This document shows positions 28,258 to 36,617 of a stretch of DNA of 64,000 nucleotides, in pieces (positions within the stretch are counted from its first letter, which is position 1; each line of letters starts with the position of its first letter). Made by a program: the position numbers and the translations under genes. Below the pieces are notes generated by a model, which was not told where the DNA came from, did no database searches, and worked only from the letters and a program-made list of their open reading frames with translations. The DNA comes from Gluconobacter thailandicus F149-1 = NBRC 100600 (GTDB lineage: Bacteria; Pseudomonadota; Alphaproteobacteria; Acetobacterales; Acetobacteraceae). The stretch lies in NCBI RefSeq assembly GCF_000964465.1, contig NZ_BANH01000025.1:1-64000 (forward strand), read 5' to 3'.

Positions 28258-29153
28258 CGAATGAAAACCTGGCTCGTCGCGTAGGACAGCCAGATGTCAT
28301 GCTTGGCGAACCAGTCTGATCCCAGAAGCATATCTGTCTGATCGTGGACCGGGGCTACGGTCAGCACCGGGTTGGCCCAGACCGTACCGCCCATGGAAAA
28401 GCGTTTGAAGCGATGCCAGTGGTAGCGGCGCTCATGCAGATCCACCCCGGCTGTCGTACCGCCGGGATCCAGCGCCAGAAGTTCATCTGTCAGACCTAGC
28501 CGATAGGCGAAATCGGTACTGACGATATGCGAGCGTGCACCACTATCCAGCAAGGCGGTTCCGCGGGTACCATCCAGCGTGAACGTAACCATCATGCGTC
28601 CGTCAATGACGCGGGCAGGTACCGTGCTCCATTTGCCTTTCCATGAGGGTAAAAGCTGGCAGTCTGGAGAACCGGGCAGGATTTTCCAGAACACGAGGCG
28701 CTGGTGAGGCGCGTCGAATTCCAGATCATAACCATCCAGCACATCCGCTCCCAACAGTCCCAGAATGGGTGGATGAATCATGGGCGAACCGGGCAAGGAC
28801 CCGACCGGGATGGAGCCTGCTCCCAACGATAGCCGCCCGAGGCGCAGATCGGTGATGCGAATGTTGGGAACAAGCCGGGGGGCGCCGTTCGGTCCCTGCA
28901 TGACGGTATGACGATCCGGGTCCTGCGGCAGATGAAGGACGGTAATCCCCTGAGGCGTCATCAGGCTGCCTTGTGAGCCGGTATCCACAATCATGGACGC
29001 AGCCTGTCCATTGATCTGGACGGGAACGCTCAGATAACCGCCATCGTCGCGCAGGGGCAGGACTGTGGCCTGTTCCATACGACAGGCATTTGCTTCAGCC
29101 CGTCCGGTCAGAGCCAGCAGGGCCGTCAGTACGCCCCCGATCAGTCGTTTCAT
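28254..29153 (-). CDS. Secreted retropepsin-like aspartyl protease
   Basis: 299 residues with a signal peptide (MKRLIGGVLTALLALTGRAEA). Two aspartyl-protease half-sites are intact: MIVDTGSQGSLM (Asp57) and ALLDSGARSHIV (Asp203). Each is followed by the expected hydrophobic-hydrophobic-Gly region (ILGLLGADVLDGYDLEFD; DMLLGSDWFAKHDIWLSY). This is a single-chain, two-lobe gag-asp_proteas/retropepsin-like enzyme of the periplasm. The substrate is unknown. It overlaps the end of xerC by four bases (ATGA), so both come from one transcript. The gene at 26131 is a degenerate relative. Confidence 0.88.
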   Translation of the reverse strand: MKRLIGGVLTALLALTGRAEANACRMEQATVLPLRDDGGYLSVPVQINGQAASMIVDTGSQGSLMTPQGITVLHLPQDPDRHTVMQGPNGAPRLVPNIRITDLRLGRLSLGAGSIPVGSLPGSPMIHPPILGLLGADVLDGYDLEFDAPHQRLVFWKILPGSPDCQLLPSWKGKWSTVPARVIDGRMMVTFTLDGTRGTALLDSGARSHIVSTDFAYRLGLTDELLALDPGGTTAGVDLHERRYHWHRFKRFSMGGTVWANPVLTVAPVHDQTDMLLGSDWFAKHDIWLSYATSQVFIR

Positions 29154-30100
29154 TTCTGCTCCGCCCGTGGATGTGCCTTGCGCCAGACGTCCATCAGGTG
29201 CTTCTCGTCTACGAGTGTATAGGCCTGAGTGGTGGAAAGACTGGCGTGACCCATGAGTTCCTGAATGGCTCGCAGATCAGCACCACCTTCCATCAGATGA
29301 GTGGCAAAGGAGTGGCGCAATGCATGAGGGGTGGCGGAATCCGGTAATCCTTCCCCTTTGCGCCACTCCCGCATGGCGCGCTGCGCCACGCCGGGGTTCA
29401 GCCGGCCACCGCGCGTGCCGCAGAACAGCGGTGCATCGGGCGAGGGAGACGGATGGGCGGCTTTCCACGTTTCCAATGCTTCGCGCACAGCGGGAAGGAG
29501 AGGAACGAGGCGTTCTTTCCCACCCTTACCTAACACCCGAAGCATATTCTCGCCCGCGTTTGAAAGATCTCGTATGTCCAGCGCGAGAGCTTCGCCAATT
29601 CGTAATCCGGTGCCGTAGAGCAGCGTGAAGAGCGCCTTGTCCCGGAGCGCGGCAGCGCTGGTATAGGCGTCGTCGGAAATGCCCTCTGGGGCGGCGAGCG
29701 CCTGTTCTTGCCCAAGAGGGCGGGGAAGACGTTTTTTCAGGCGAGGGGTGGCCAGAAGTCCGGGAGCGGGATTCGACACATCAAACCGGACGGCCAGATA
29801 CCGGTAAAACGATCGTAAAGCAGATACGCGGCGCGCTCTGGAGCGCGCCCGGGAGTCTGCGTTGGTGGCGCGGCGTGTGGGCTTTTCGCTGCGGGCGGTT
29901 TCATGGGCCAGCCACGCGCGCAGGTCGGCCAGGGACAGTTTTGCAAGGGATGTCAGATCAACGTCCCCGCCCAGATGCTGCTCGAAAAAGGCCAGTGCCA
30001 GAACAATATCGTGGCGGTAAGCCTCGACCGTTCGCAGGCTGGACCGCCGCTCATGGGTCAGCCATTCGGTCCAGTCGCGCAATGCGTCATGGGCCATCAT
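29150..30100 (-). CDS. xerC: Tyrosine recombinase XerC
   Basis: 316 residues. The N-terminal SAM-like DNA-binding domain (WLTHERRSSLRTVEAYRHDI) and C-terminal catalytic domain carry the full set: Arg in GTGLRIGEAL, Lys in GKGGKERLVPLL, HALRHSFATH (His-x-x-Arg), the second His in LMGHASLSTTQ, and the nucleophile Tyr in AYTLV. Xer recombinases resolve chromosome dimers at dif with FtsK. The chromosomal setting between priA and a protease, with no attachment repeats, argues for a housekeeping Xer and not a phage integrase. Insertion of an Arg/Ala-rich stretch (RRATNADSRARSRARR) near residue 80 is longer than usual. Divergent from priA with 33 bases between starts. Confidence 0.92.
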   Translation of the reverse strand: MMAHDALRDWTEWLTHERRSSLRTVEAYRHDIVLALAFFEQHLGGDVDLTSLAKLSLADLRAWLAHETARSEKPTRRATNADSRARSRARRVSALRSFYRYLAVRFDVSNPAPGLLATPRLKKRLPRPLGQEQALAAPEGISDDAYTSAAALRDKALFTLLYGTGLRIGEALALDIRDLSNAGENMLRVLGKGGKERLVPLLPAVREALETWKAAHPSPSPDAPLFCGTRGGRLNPGVAQRAMREWRKGEGLPDSATPHALRHSFATHLMEGGADLRAIQELMGHASLSTTQAYTLVDEKHLMDVWRKAHPRAEQK

Positions 30101-30133
30101 GGCATTTCGGGCTCAGGGAGGTTAGACACAGGC

Positions 30134-32374
30134 ATGGCATCCAGCAGCCTACCCAAGCCTGACCTCTGGCGAAAGCCACCCTCCGCCGGAACACGCGTTT
30201 CGGTGCTCGTTCCGCTGCCTTTTCCGGGGCCGCTGGATTATCTGGCGCCAATGCCGCTTCAGCCGGGCGATCTTGTCGCGGTTCCCTTGGGAAAGCGGGA
30301 CACGGTGGGGTGCGTCTGGGATACGGCCAGTACGGTTTCCGCTGATTTTGCTACGGCACCGGGGCGCGAAGTTCCGCTGTCCCGTTTGCGTCCCGTTGTC
30401 GAAAAGCTGGATGTGCGTCCCTTGCCGGGGAGTCTGCGCCGGTTCATCGACTGGGTAGCAGCCTATACCCTGACGCCGCCCGGGCTGGTTCTGGCCATGG
30501 CAACCCGCATTCATCTGAAGGACGCACCAAAGCCTTCGCTTGGCTGGGTCCGTACGGATCAGCCCGAAGATGGCCTGCGCGTCACACCGGCCCGTCGGGC
30601 CGTTCTTGATGTGGCGTCCAGCACGCCGATGACGACCTCCGATCTTGCCGCAGCCAGCGGTGCCAGTTCTGCCGTTATCCGAGGTCTTGCGGCCGCTGGT
30701 CTTCTGCGGGAAGCAGTCATTTCCGTAGCGGCACCTTTCGCTACCCCTGATCCAGGCCACGGAGCGCCGAAACTTTCCGAGGAGCAGGCGGATGTCGCAC
30801 AGCAGCTTTGCCGGCTCGTAAAAGACCATCGCTTTGATGTCACGCTTCTGGAAGGCGTGACGGGCTCGGGCAAAACGGAAGTCTATTTTGAGGCTGTGGC
30901 GGCCTGCCTGGCAGAAGGAAAGCAGGTTCTGGTCCTGTTGCCGGAAATTGCACTTTCCGCCCAGTGGACGGATCGGTTCATCCGCCGCTTTGGTGCTGAA
31001 CCTGCCGTTTGGCATTCCGATCTCGGGGCCAAGCGTAGGCGTGAGACGTGGCGCGCTGTTGCTGATGGAACGGCGCGTGTTGTGGTCGGCGCACGATCTG
31101 CACTGTTCCTGCCGTTTGAAGATCTGGGCCTCGTCGTGGTGGACGAGGAGCATGAAAGTGCCTTCAAGCAGGAAGAGGGCGTCATGTATCATGGGCGGGA
31201 TATGGCTGTGGTCCGCGCCCGGCTCGCCCATGCCCCCGCCATTCTCGTTTCCGCCACGCCCTCGCTGGAGACGCTGGCGAACGTGGAAGGGGGGCGCTAT
31301 CGCCATGAGCTTTTGACGGCTCGTCATGGTGGGGCGACGATGCCGGATGTGTCTCTCGTCGATATGCGGTCTGACCCGCCGGAGCGGGGACTGTTCCTGT
31401 CTCCGGTGCTTTGCAATGCCATTGATGAGACGCTGAAGAACGGGGAGCAGGCGATGCTGTTCCTCAATCGCCGCGGCTATGCGCCGTTAACGCTCTGTCG
31501 TGCGTGCGGGCATCGGATGCAGTGCCCCAACTGCTCGACCTGGCTCGTGGAACATCGGGCGCGCGGTATCCTGACCTGTCATCATTGCGGCCATACCGAG
31601 AGTATTCCGTCAGACTGTCCGCAATGCCATGCGGAACACTCGCTGGTGCCGATCGGACCGGGGATCGAGCGTATTACGGAAGAGGCAAAGCTCCGCTTCC
31701 CTGATGCGAAGATCCTGGTCATGTCTTCGGATACGCTTGGGTCTCCAGCTGCAACAGCGGAGGCTGTGAGGAAGATTACGGATGGTGAGGTCAATCTTAT
31801 CATCGGAACGCAGATTGTCGCCAAGGGCTGGCACTTCCCCAAGCTGACGTTAGTGGGGGTTGTGGATGCGGATCTGGGGCTCGGCGGCGGAGATCTGCGG
31901 GCAGCGGAACGTACGGTTCAACTTCTGCATCAGGTGGCAGGGCGTGCCGGGCGTGCTGAACGTCCGGGCCGGGTGCTGCTTCAGAGTTATGTGGGTGAAC
32001 ATCCGGTCATGACCGCGCTCGTCTCCAACGATTTTCAGACATTCATGGAGCAGGAAGCGGAGCAGAGACGTCCGTCTTTCTGGCCGCCCTATGGGCGCCT
32101 GGCTGCGTTGATTGTCAGTGCGGCGACAGCGGATGCAGCGGATGCACTCGCCAAGGAAATCGCTTTTGCGGCTCCAGAGCGGGAAGGGGTTCAGGTTCTT
32201 GGCCCCGCTCCTGCGCCGCTGGCGGTTCTCAGAGGGAGGCATCGACGGCGGCTCTTGCTGCGGACAATGCGGGGAATTGCGGTGCAGCCGATCCTGCGGG
32301 ACTGGTTGAAAGACATCAAGCCCAAAGGAAGTGCCAAGATCGACGTCGATATCGATCCGATCTCGTTTCTCTGA
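30134..32374 (+). CDS. priA: Primosomal replication restart helicase PriA
   Basis: 746 residues. The N-terminal 3'-DNA-binding domain starts at VSVLVPLPFPGPLDYLAP. The superfamily 2 helicase core has Walker A LEGVTGSGKTEVYFEA, the DEAH-type box VVVDEEHESAF, VSATPSLET, and GTQIVAKGWHFPKLTLV. The zinc module has eight Cys arranged as CRACGHRMQCPNC and CHHCGH..DCPQCH. It reloads the replisome at stalled forks. Start ATG 30134 gives the normal N terminus; GGGAGG lies 12 bases upstream. Upstream of it the frame is open but overlaps xerC on the other strand and is not used. Confidence 0.96.
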   Translation: MASSSLPKPDLWRKPPSAGTRVSVLVPLPFPGPLDYLAPMPLQPGDLVAVPLGKRDTVGCVWDTASTVSADFATAPGREVPLSRLRPVVEKLDVRPLPGSLRRFIDWVAAYTLTPPGLVLAMATRIHLKDAPKPSLGWVRTDQPEDGLRVTPARRAVLDVASSTPMTTSDLAAASGASSAVIRGLAAAGLLREAVISVAAPFATPDPGHGAPKLSEEQADVAQQLCRLVKDHRFDVTLLEGVTGSGKTEVYFEAVAACLAEGKQVLVLLPEIALSAQWTDRFIRRFGAEPAVWHSDLGAKRRRETWRAVADGTARVVVGARSALFLPFEDLGLVVVDEEHESAFKQEEGVMYHGRDMAVVRARLAHAPAILVSATPSLETLANVEGGRYRHELLTARHGGATMPDVSLVDMRSDPPERGLFLSPVLCNAIDETLKNGEQAMLFLNRRGYAPLTLCRACGHRMQCPNCSTWLVEHRARGILTCHHCGHTESIPSDCPQCHAEHSLVPIGPGIERITEEAKLRFPDAKILVMSSDTLGSPAATAEAVRKITDGEVNLIIGTQIVAKGWHFPKLTLVGVVDADLGLGGGDLRAAERTVQLLHQVAGRAGRAERPGRVLLQSYVGEHPVMTALVSNDFQTFMEQEAEQRRPSFWPPYGRLAALIVSAATADAADALAKEIAFAAPEREGVQVLGPAPAPLAVLRGRHRRRLLLRTMRGIAVQPILRDWLKDIKPKGSAKIDVDIDPISFL

Positions 32375-32436
32375 GGCGGTGATCGCTGCAATGGGAAATT
32401 ATGACAAAAAAAGTCTGGGTACTTGTTTTTGTTAAG

Positions 32437-32483
32437 AATGACTCGCATTAGCATCAAATTCTTACTTTCTGAGATGCGAGTCA
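32437..32483 (+). promoter_or_regulatory. Fur-box-like inverted repeat abutting the receptor start codon
   Basis: AATGACTCGCATT (32437-32449) fits a Fur-box core. Its inner TGACTCGCAT (32439-32448) recurs in perfect inverted orientation as ATGCGAGTCA (32474-32483), one base before ATG 32485. The pair could be two iron-repressor sites, or in RNA a 10-bp hairpin that hides the start codon region. Confidence 0.6.
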
Positions 32484-32484
32484 A

Positions 32485-34686
32485 ATGAGCCTTACAACAG
32501 CCGGCCTTGGTCGAGGTGCGTTTCGTTGCACCCAGCCAATGGCGTTGATGATCGTTTCCCAGTTGCTGCTGTCGTCCTCTGCCAGTGCAGGCTCTGTGGT
32601 GGAAAAACCGGAAAAGCAAAAAAGCTCTTCTGCAACCCATGCTCGCAAAAGCAGCCCTTCTGCTGCGGCCAAGCGCCGAAAGCAGGATATTGTCACGGTG
32701 GTTGGACAGCAGCAGGCCGTCTCTGTAAGCGCGGCCAAAATGGCCATTCCGTTTCTGGAAAATCCTCAGATCATTTCCGTCGTTTCCCGCAAACTGATGG
32801 ATGAGCAGAATGTCATCCGCCTGTCGGATGCACTGCAAAATGTGGCAGGCGTCTCGCATGCAGACAGCTACGGCCTGTATGACAGCATTCGCGTGCGTGG
32901 CTTCAGTACATCCGGCATGACCTATCTTGATGGCATGAAAACCATCGACAGCCTTTCCATGAACGAGACTGTGGGCCTGTCCTGCATGGAAGTCATCAAA
33001 GGGCCGGCGTCGGGTCTGTTTGGGCAGGGACCACTGTCCGGCATGGTCAACATGGTCAGCAAGAGGCCGACAGACAGTAATTTTGCCAACTTCACAGCTC
33101 AGGGCGGATCGTGGTCCTATTATGAAGGGCGCGCGGATATCAACAGGAAGCTGACATCCAACGGGATGATCACAGCCCGGGTCAATGCCGTCTATCGAAA
33201 GCAGGATTACTTCGTCCGTGCCTCGGATATGGAGACGCTTTATATCGCGCCATCCATTTCAATTCGCCCGACAGATCATACCGACCTGACACTGCTGTTT
33301 CGCTATAACCGGACGAGTGGCCACCCTTATACGGCGATCCCTGCATACGGGACGGTTCTGCCGTCTCCCTGGGGGAAACTGCCCAGGGATTTTGCCATCA
33401 ACGATGTTGAAAACCCTGCCCAGCAGCGACAGACCTATGTTCATCTGGGCTACATGTTCGATCACAAGTTCAATGAAAACATCGGTTTCCATCAAGGGTT
33501 TCGGTATCAGGTCTACCGTCAGACCTATAATAGGTGGCTGTTTGCAACGACGGGATTTTCGAACGATCTCTCAGAAGTCGGCCGGTATTACTATGGGCCA
33601 TATAATAATCACGGAACTGATCTCAGGATTGATACGAACGTTAATTTTAAATTCCATACAACACGCCTGATCTCGCACTACGTTCTGGTCGGAACAGACT
33701 ATGGTCAGAATGGAACCAACTCCACCACCGGCTTTGCAACCACCACAAATCTCAATCTCGCCAATCCGGTTTATGGGGATGTTCCCGACTATGCGAGCAG
33801 TGGTGTCATTTCCAAAACACGGCAGGACCAGTTCGGAGCCTACGTTCAGGACCATATGAAGATCGGCCGTCAGGTTGCGGTGACATTTGGTGTGCGCTGG
33901 GATCGGGCGACCAGTGGTCGTGGTGGGGACAATCCCCCGACAACGGCTTTCAGTCCGCGCGCAGGCATTACCTGGGCCTTTACGGACTGGATGTCTGCGT
34001 ATTTCAACTGGTCCAAGGCTTTCCTGCCAACGACGTCTGTTGATTATCAGCAGAAGATCCTGCCTCCACAGAGAGGAACGGATTACGAGGTTGGCCTCAA
34101 AGCACAGACCCGAAACGGTGTGCTGACGGGTATGGCTACCCTTTTCGATCTGGCGCGGACAAATGTCGCGACAACAGATCCACTTCATCCGCTCTATTCA
34201 ATTGCTCAGGGCGAACAGACGAGCAGAGGGTTTGAACTGGAAGGCAATCTCAGAATTCTTCCAACCTGGACTGCCAACATTGCCTATACTTATCTCGATA
34301 CCAAAATTACCAAAGACAACCGGCTCCTGCCGAACGGCGGAACTCTGTGGCTTTCGGGCGTTCCGCACCATATTTTCAATGTCTGGACAAAGTATTCCAT
34401 CCCTTCAGGGATGCTAAAGGGGCTTGGTATTGGGGCAGGTGTTCATTTTGAAGGGGCCAGCCCTGCTGACAATTATACGCCACGCGATCCCATTTACGGC
34501 CTGACGTACAAAACGTCTGTCTATGCTCTGGTCAATTTGGCTGCGTATTATGAAAGAGGGTCCTGGAGCGCTCAGGTCAACGTGCAGAATGCGGCCGACA
34601 GGCGATACTTCCCGTCTGCCTCTCTAAGCCGCACGGTGGTCGGAACCCCACGAACAGTCATAGGTGGTCTGACAAAGCGATTCTGA
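32485..34686 (+). CDS. TonB-dependent siderophore receptor (FhuA/FhuE type)
   Basis: 733 residues. The N-terminal signal is followed by a Lys/Ser-rich linker and TonB-box-like QDIVTVVGQQ. The plug domain has PQIISVVSRKLMDEQNVIRL, VRGFSTSGMTYLDGMK, MEVIKGPASGLFGQGPLSGM (the conserved KGP-x-x-x-L-x-G turn) and NMVSKRPT. The barrel ends RTVIGGLTKRF with terminal Phe. It imports ferric siderophores across the outer membrane. An iron-box-like element sits directly upstream, supporting iron repression. No ribosome site better than GCGAG is visible, consistent with tight control of translation. Monocistronic. Confidence 0.93.
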   Translation: MSLTTAGLGRGAFRCTQPMALMIVSQLLLSSSASAGSVVEKPEKQKSSSATHARKSSPSAAAKRRKQDIVTVVGQQQAVSVSAAKMAIPFLENPQIISVVSRKLMDEQNVIRLSDALQNVAGVSHADSYGLYDSIRVRGFSTSGMTYLDGMKTIDSLSMNETVGLSCMEVIKGPASGLFGQGPLSGMVNMVSKRPTDSNFANFTAQGGSWSYYEGRADINRKLTSNGMITARVNAVYRKQDYFVRASDMETLYIAPSISIRPTDHTDLTLLFRYNRTSGHPYTAIPAYGTVLPSPWGKLPRDFAINDVENPAQQRQTYVHLGYMFDHKFNENIGFHQGFRYQVYRQTYNRWLFATTGFSNDLSEVGRYYYGPYNNHGTDLRIDTNVNFKFHTTRLISHYVLVGTDYGQNGTNSTTGFATTTNLNLANPVYGDVPDYASSGVISKTRQDQFGAYVQDHMKIGRQVAVTFGVRWDRATSGRGGDNPPTTAFSPRAGITWAFTDWMSAYFNWSKAFLPTTSVDYQQKILPPQRGTDYEVGLKAQTRNGVLTGMATLFDLARTNVATTDPLHPLYSIAQGEQTSRGFELEGNLRILPTWTANIAYTYLDTKITKDNRLLPNGGTLWLSGVPHHIFNVWTKYSIPSGMLKGLGIGAGVHFEGASPADNYTPRDPIYGLTYKTSVYALVNLAAYYERGSWSAQVNVQNAADRRYFPSASLSRTVVGTPRTVIGGLTKRF

Positions 34687-34693
34687 AGAGGGT

Positions 34694-34727
34694 TCTGGCC
34701 AGAGATCCGGATTGGAGTCTGGCCAGA
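34694..34727. repeat. Two copies of a 10-bp palindrome
   Basis: TCTGGCCAGA occurs at 34694-34703 and again at 34718-34727 in the gap between convergent genes. The copies can also pair with each other as a hairpin, so this may act as a weak terminator. Confidence 0.5.
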
Positions 34728-34734
34728 GAAAGGG

Positions 34735-34965
34735 TCAGCCTTTCCGGTTACGGAAGAACTGGATGGTCGCGGCAACGACGGAAATAACAGCGAGAGCCTG
34801 CTGGAAATAGGGGCGAAAACGCTTCGGGCCGATGGTCGCCATGGCCGTCATGCCTGCAAGGCCGATTTCGCGAGCACGACCGGCATGCTTGCAACAGGCT
34901 TTGACTTTGCTGCAGCAGCCCTTTTTGGCGGGTACCTGTTCAACGGGAACGGTTTTGGTCTTCAT
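34735..34965 (-). CDS. Small membrane protein with a cysteine cluster
   Basis: 76 residues. The N-terminal part is basic and has the Cys motif GCCSKVKACCKH; the C-terminal part ends in one hydrophobic helix (FQQALAVISVVAATIQFF) and a basic RNRKG. I do not recognise a family. The Cys cluster could bind a metal, and the last helix probably anchors it in the inner membrane. GGAGGA precedes the ATG at good distance, supporting expression. It is convergent with the siderophore receptor. Confidence 0.6.
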   Translation of the reverse strand: MKTKTVPVEQVPAKKGCCSKVKACCKHAGRAREIGLAGMTAMATIGPKRFRPYFQQALAVISVVAATIQFFRNRKG

Positions 34966-35029
34966 GAAAATCCTCCTGAATAGAGTGAATCAGGGATTGA
35001 ACGCTGACAAATACAAGAGGTTGTGTCCG

Positions 35030-35677
35030 TCAGTCTTCCTGTCCGTCTTTCTCTTTCTGAAGGATCTTGAGCTGCTTGTCTGCATCCGGGGCATGTGGAT
35101 CAAGCAGCATCATCTGCTTGTAGGCGCGTAGGGCAGCGTCCGGCTCATGCCGGTCCCGCTCAGCCTCGGCCAGCATTCCCCACGCTGTTGCGTCCCCTGG
35201 ATCAGCCTGAATCACAACGCCCAGATCAGAGATCGCCCCGTTATTGTCACCAGCGGCTGAACGGATGGCGGCGCGGTAACGGCGCAGGATGGGTTGATCG
35301 GGCTGAATGGTGATGGCGGAGGTCAGATCGTCTTCGGCTGCCTGGAAATCATGCTTGCCGAGAGCCTCCTGCGAATCGGTCAGGAGCATCCGCACGGCCC
35401 CGGTCAGGCTGCGGTTCCGCAATGTCTCCGCCTGATCGGCGAGCTTGCGCGCATCCTTGTCGTTTCCAGCCAGAGCGAGAGCCTTTTCCGCTTCGACAAG
35501 CCGTTCCTGAACGGTCTTGCGGTGCGGACGTGTCTTGCTGGAATCGGTTTTTCCAGGATCGTTTTTGACGGAGGAAGGGGGTGCCGGAGTGGCAGGCACA
35601 GGAGCAGCAGAAGCAGAAAAAACCGAAGTACAAAGCAGAACGGCGCCAGCCATCAGCCAGCGCCGTCCGTTTGTCAT
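35030..35677 (-). CDS. Secreted TPR-repeat protein
   Basis: 215 residues. Signal peptide WLMAGAVLLCTSVFSASA, a Pro/Lys-rich linker, then tetratricopeptide repeats: EALGKHDFQAAEDDLTSAIT, NNGAISDLGVVIQADP, ATAWGMLAEAERDRHEPDAA (about residues 105-195). It ends in a charged tail EKDGQED. TPR domains bind partner proteins; the partner is unknown. ATG 35677 is preferred to a TTG at 35689. It begins 17 bases after the rpmJ stop and is probably co-transcribed with it. Confidence 0.8.
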   Translation of the reverse strand: MTNGRRWLMAGAVLLCTSVFSASAAPVPATPAPPSSVKNDPGKTDSSKTRPHRKTVQERLVEAEKALALAGNDKDARKLADQAETLRNRSLTGAVRMLLTDSQEALGKHDFQAAEDDLTSAITIQPDQPILRRYRAAIRSAAGDNNGAISDLGVVIQADPGDATAWGMLAEAERDRHEPDAALRAYKQMMLLDPHAPDADKQLKILQKEKDGQED

Positions 35678-35694
35678 CCGGCGGATCAAGGCAA

Positions 35695-35820
35695 TTAGCC
35701 CTGACGTGCCTTCATACGCGGGTTCTTCTTGTTGATGATGTAAACGCGTCCACGACGGCGGACAACGCGGCAGTCCTTATCGCGGACCTTTGCGGACTTC
35801 AGGCTGTTGCGGATCTTCAT
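35695..35820 (-). CDS. rpmJ: Ribosomal protein L36 (short, second-type)
   Basis: 41 residues: it starts [17 protein letters not shown] and continues with [20 protein letters not shown]. This is the L36 pattern of the form that lacks the zinc-binding C-x2-C..C-x4-H set; only one Cys is present. Many alphaproteobacteria carry only this form. It is a component of the large ribosomal subunit. Too short for most gene finders. The TPR gene follows at once on the same strand. Confidence 0.95.
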   Translation of the reverse strand: MKIRNSLKSAKVRDKDCRVVRRRGRVYIINKKNPRMKARQG

Positions 35821-36037
35821 GATGTTTCCAGGCTCTCGACTGTGTGGCCCATGATGGACCGGGTAGCGGGCCGGAACGCCCGCAAAAGGATGGCCTCGCT
35901 TAACGACCGTCCTTCAAGGAGTCAAGGTCAACAGCGTCCCGGAGCGCGGAAAAGCTGCCGGAACGCGTTCTGCAACGGTGTGTGACTGCTCTGCCGGAAG
36001 GCTTGTCCGGAGATTATTTTCCCTTAATCATGATCTC

Positions 36038-36451
36038 ATGATCAAGCGTCGCTTTGTGGCCACCCTGCTCCTGGCCGTCCCGCTCTCCTTTCCCGTCCTG
36101 GCTTATGCTGCGGACGGAGGGGCTAAAACCAACGATGACGATCCGTCGATCAACGCTCTGGGGACCGGGGTTAACCAGATTCTCAAGGTTCTGCAGGTTC
36201 ATCCGGATTCTGCCAGTGATTCCTGTATCAACGCGCTCAAGGAGATGCATGCAGCGCAGGATCAGCTGAGCAAGGAAGAAGGGCACGAAAACAATCAGGA
36301 CGTCGAGGTCGCACGTGACGTCACGGCGTCCAGTATGGAAGATGTCACCACCATTTGTGGAACAGATGCGCGGACCCTGTGTCGGGAGTCTGCTGGACAG
36401 AATCCGGCTCTCGCAGCGGCATGCCATGCGCTGCCTCATGAAGACGACTGA
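36038..36451 (+). CDS. Small secreted protein with four cysteines
   Basis: 137 residues. Signal peptide with core FVATLLLAVPLSFPVLAYAA. The mature protein is mostly helical and acidic and has Cys in DSCINALKEM, TTICGTDARTLCRES and AACHALPHEDD, probably two disulfides. I do not recognise the family. ATG 36038 is chosen because the signal peptide starts there; the frame is open upstream to 35978. No obvious operon partner. Confidence 0.65.
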   Translation: MIKRRFVATLLLAVPLSFPVLAYAADGGAKTNDDDPSINALGTGVNQILKVLQVHPDSASDSCINALKEMHAAQDQLSKEEGHENNQDVEVARDVTASSMEDVTTICGTDARTLCRESAGQNPALAAACHALPHEDD

Positions 36452-36617
36452 GAGAGTCGGGCCTCACAACATGCGGATAAATTCCGTCAAATTATGTCAC
36501 AGTCCTTCGGGGACTAACCATCGTATGGTTGGAGGAGTAGGGTTTTCAGTCTAAGTTGACGACAGGAACTGTAGACTGCTCTGGAATGACCCGTTTGCCT
36601 GGCAGGGATAGCCTTTC

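Noticed and set aside
29150-30100. Phage integrase and mobile element
   Set aside because: The recombinase has the housekeeping Xer pattern and no att repeats, tRNA junction or phage genes are near.
30149-31327. 392-codon minus frame inside priA
   Set aside because: Shadow of priA; low complexity and no domain.
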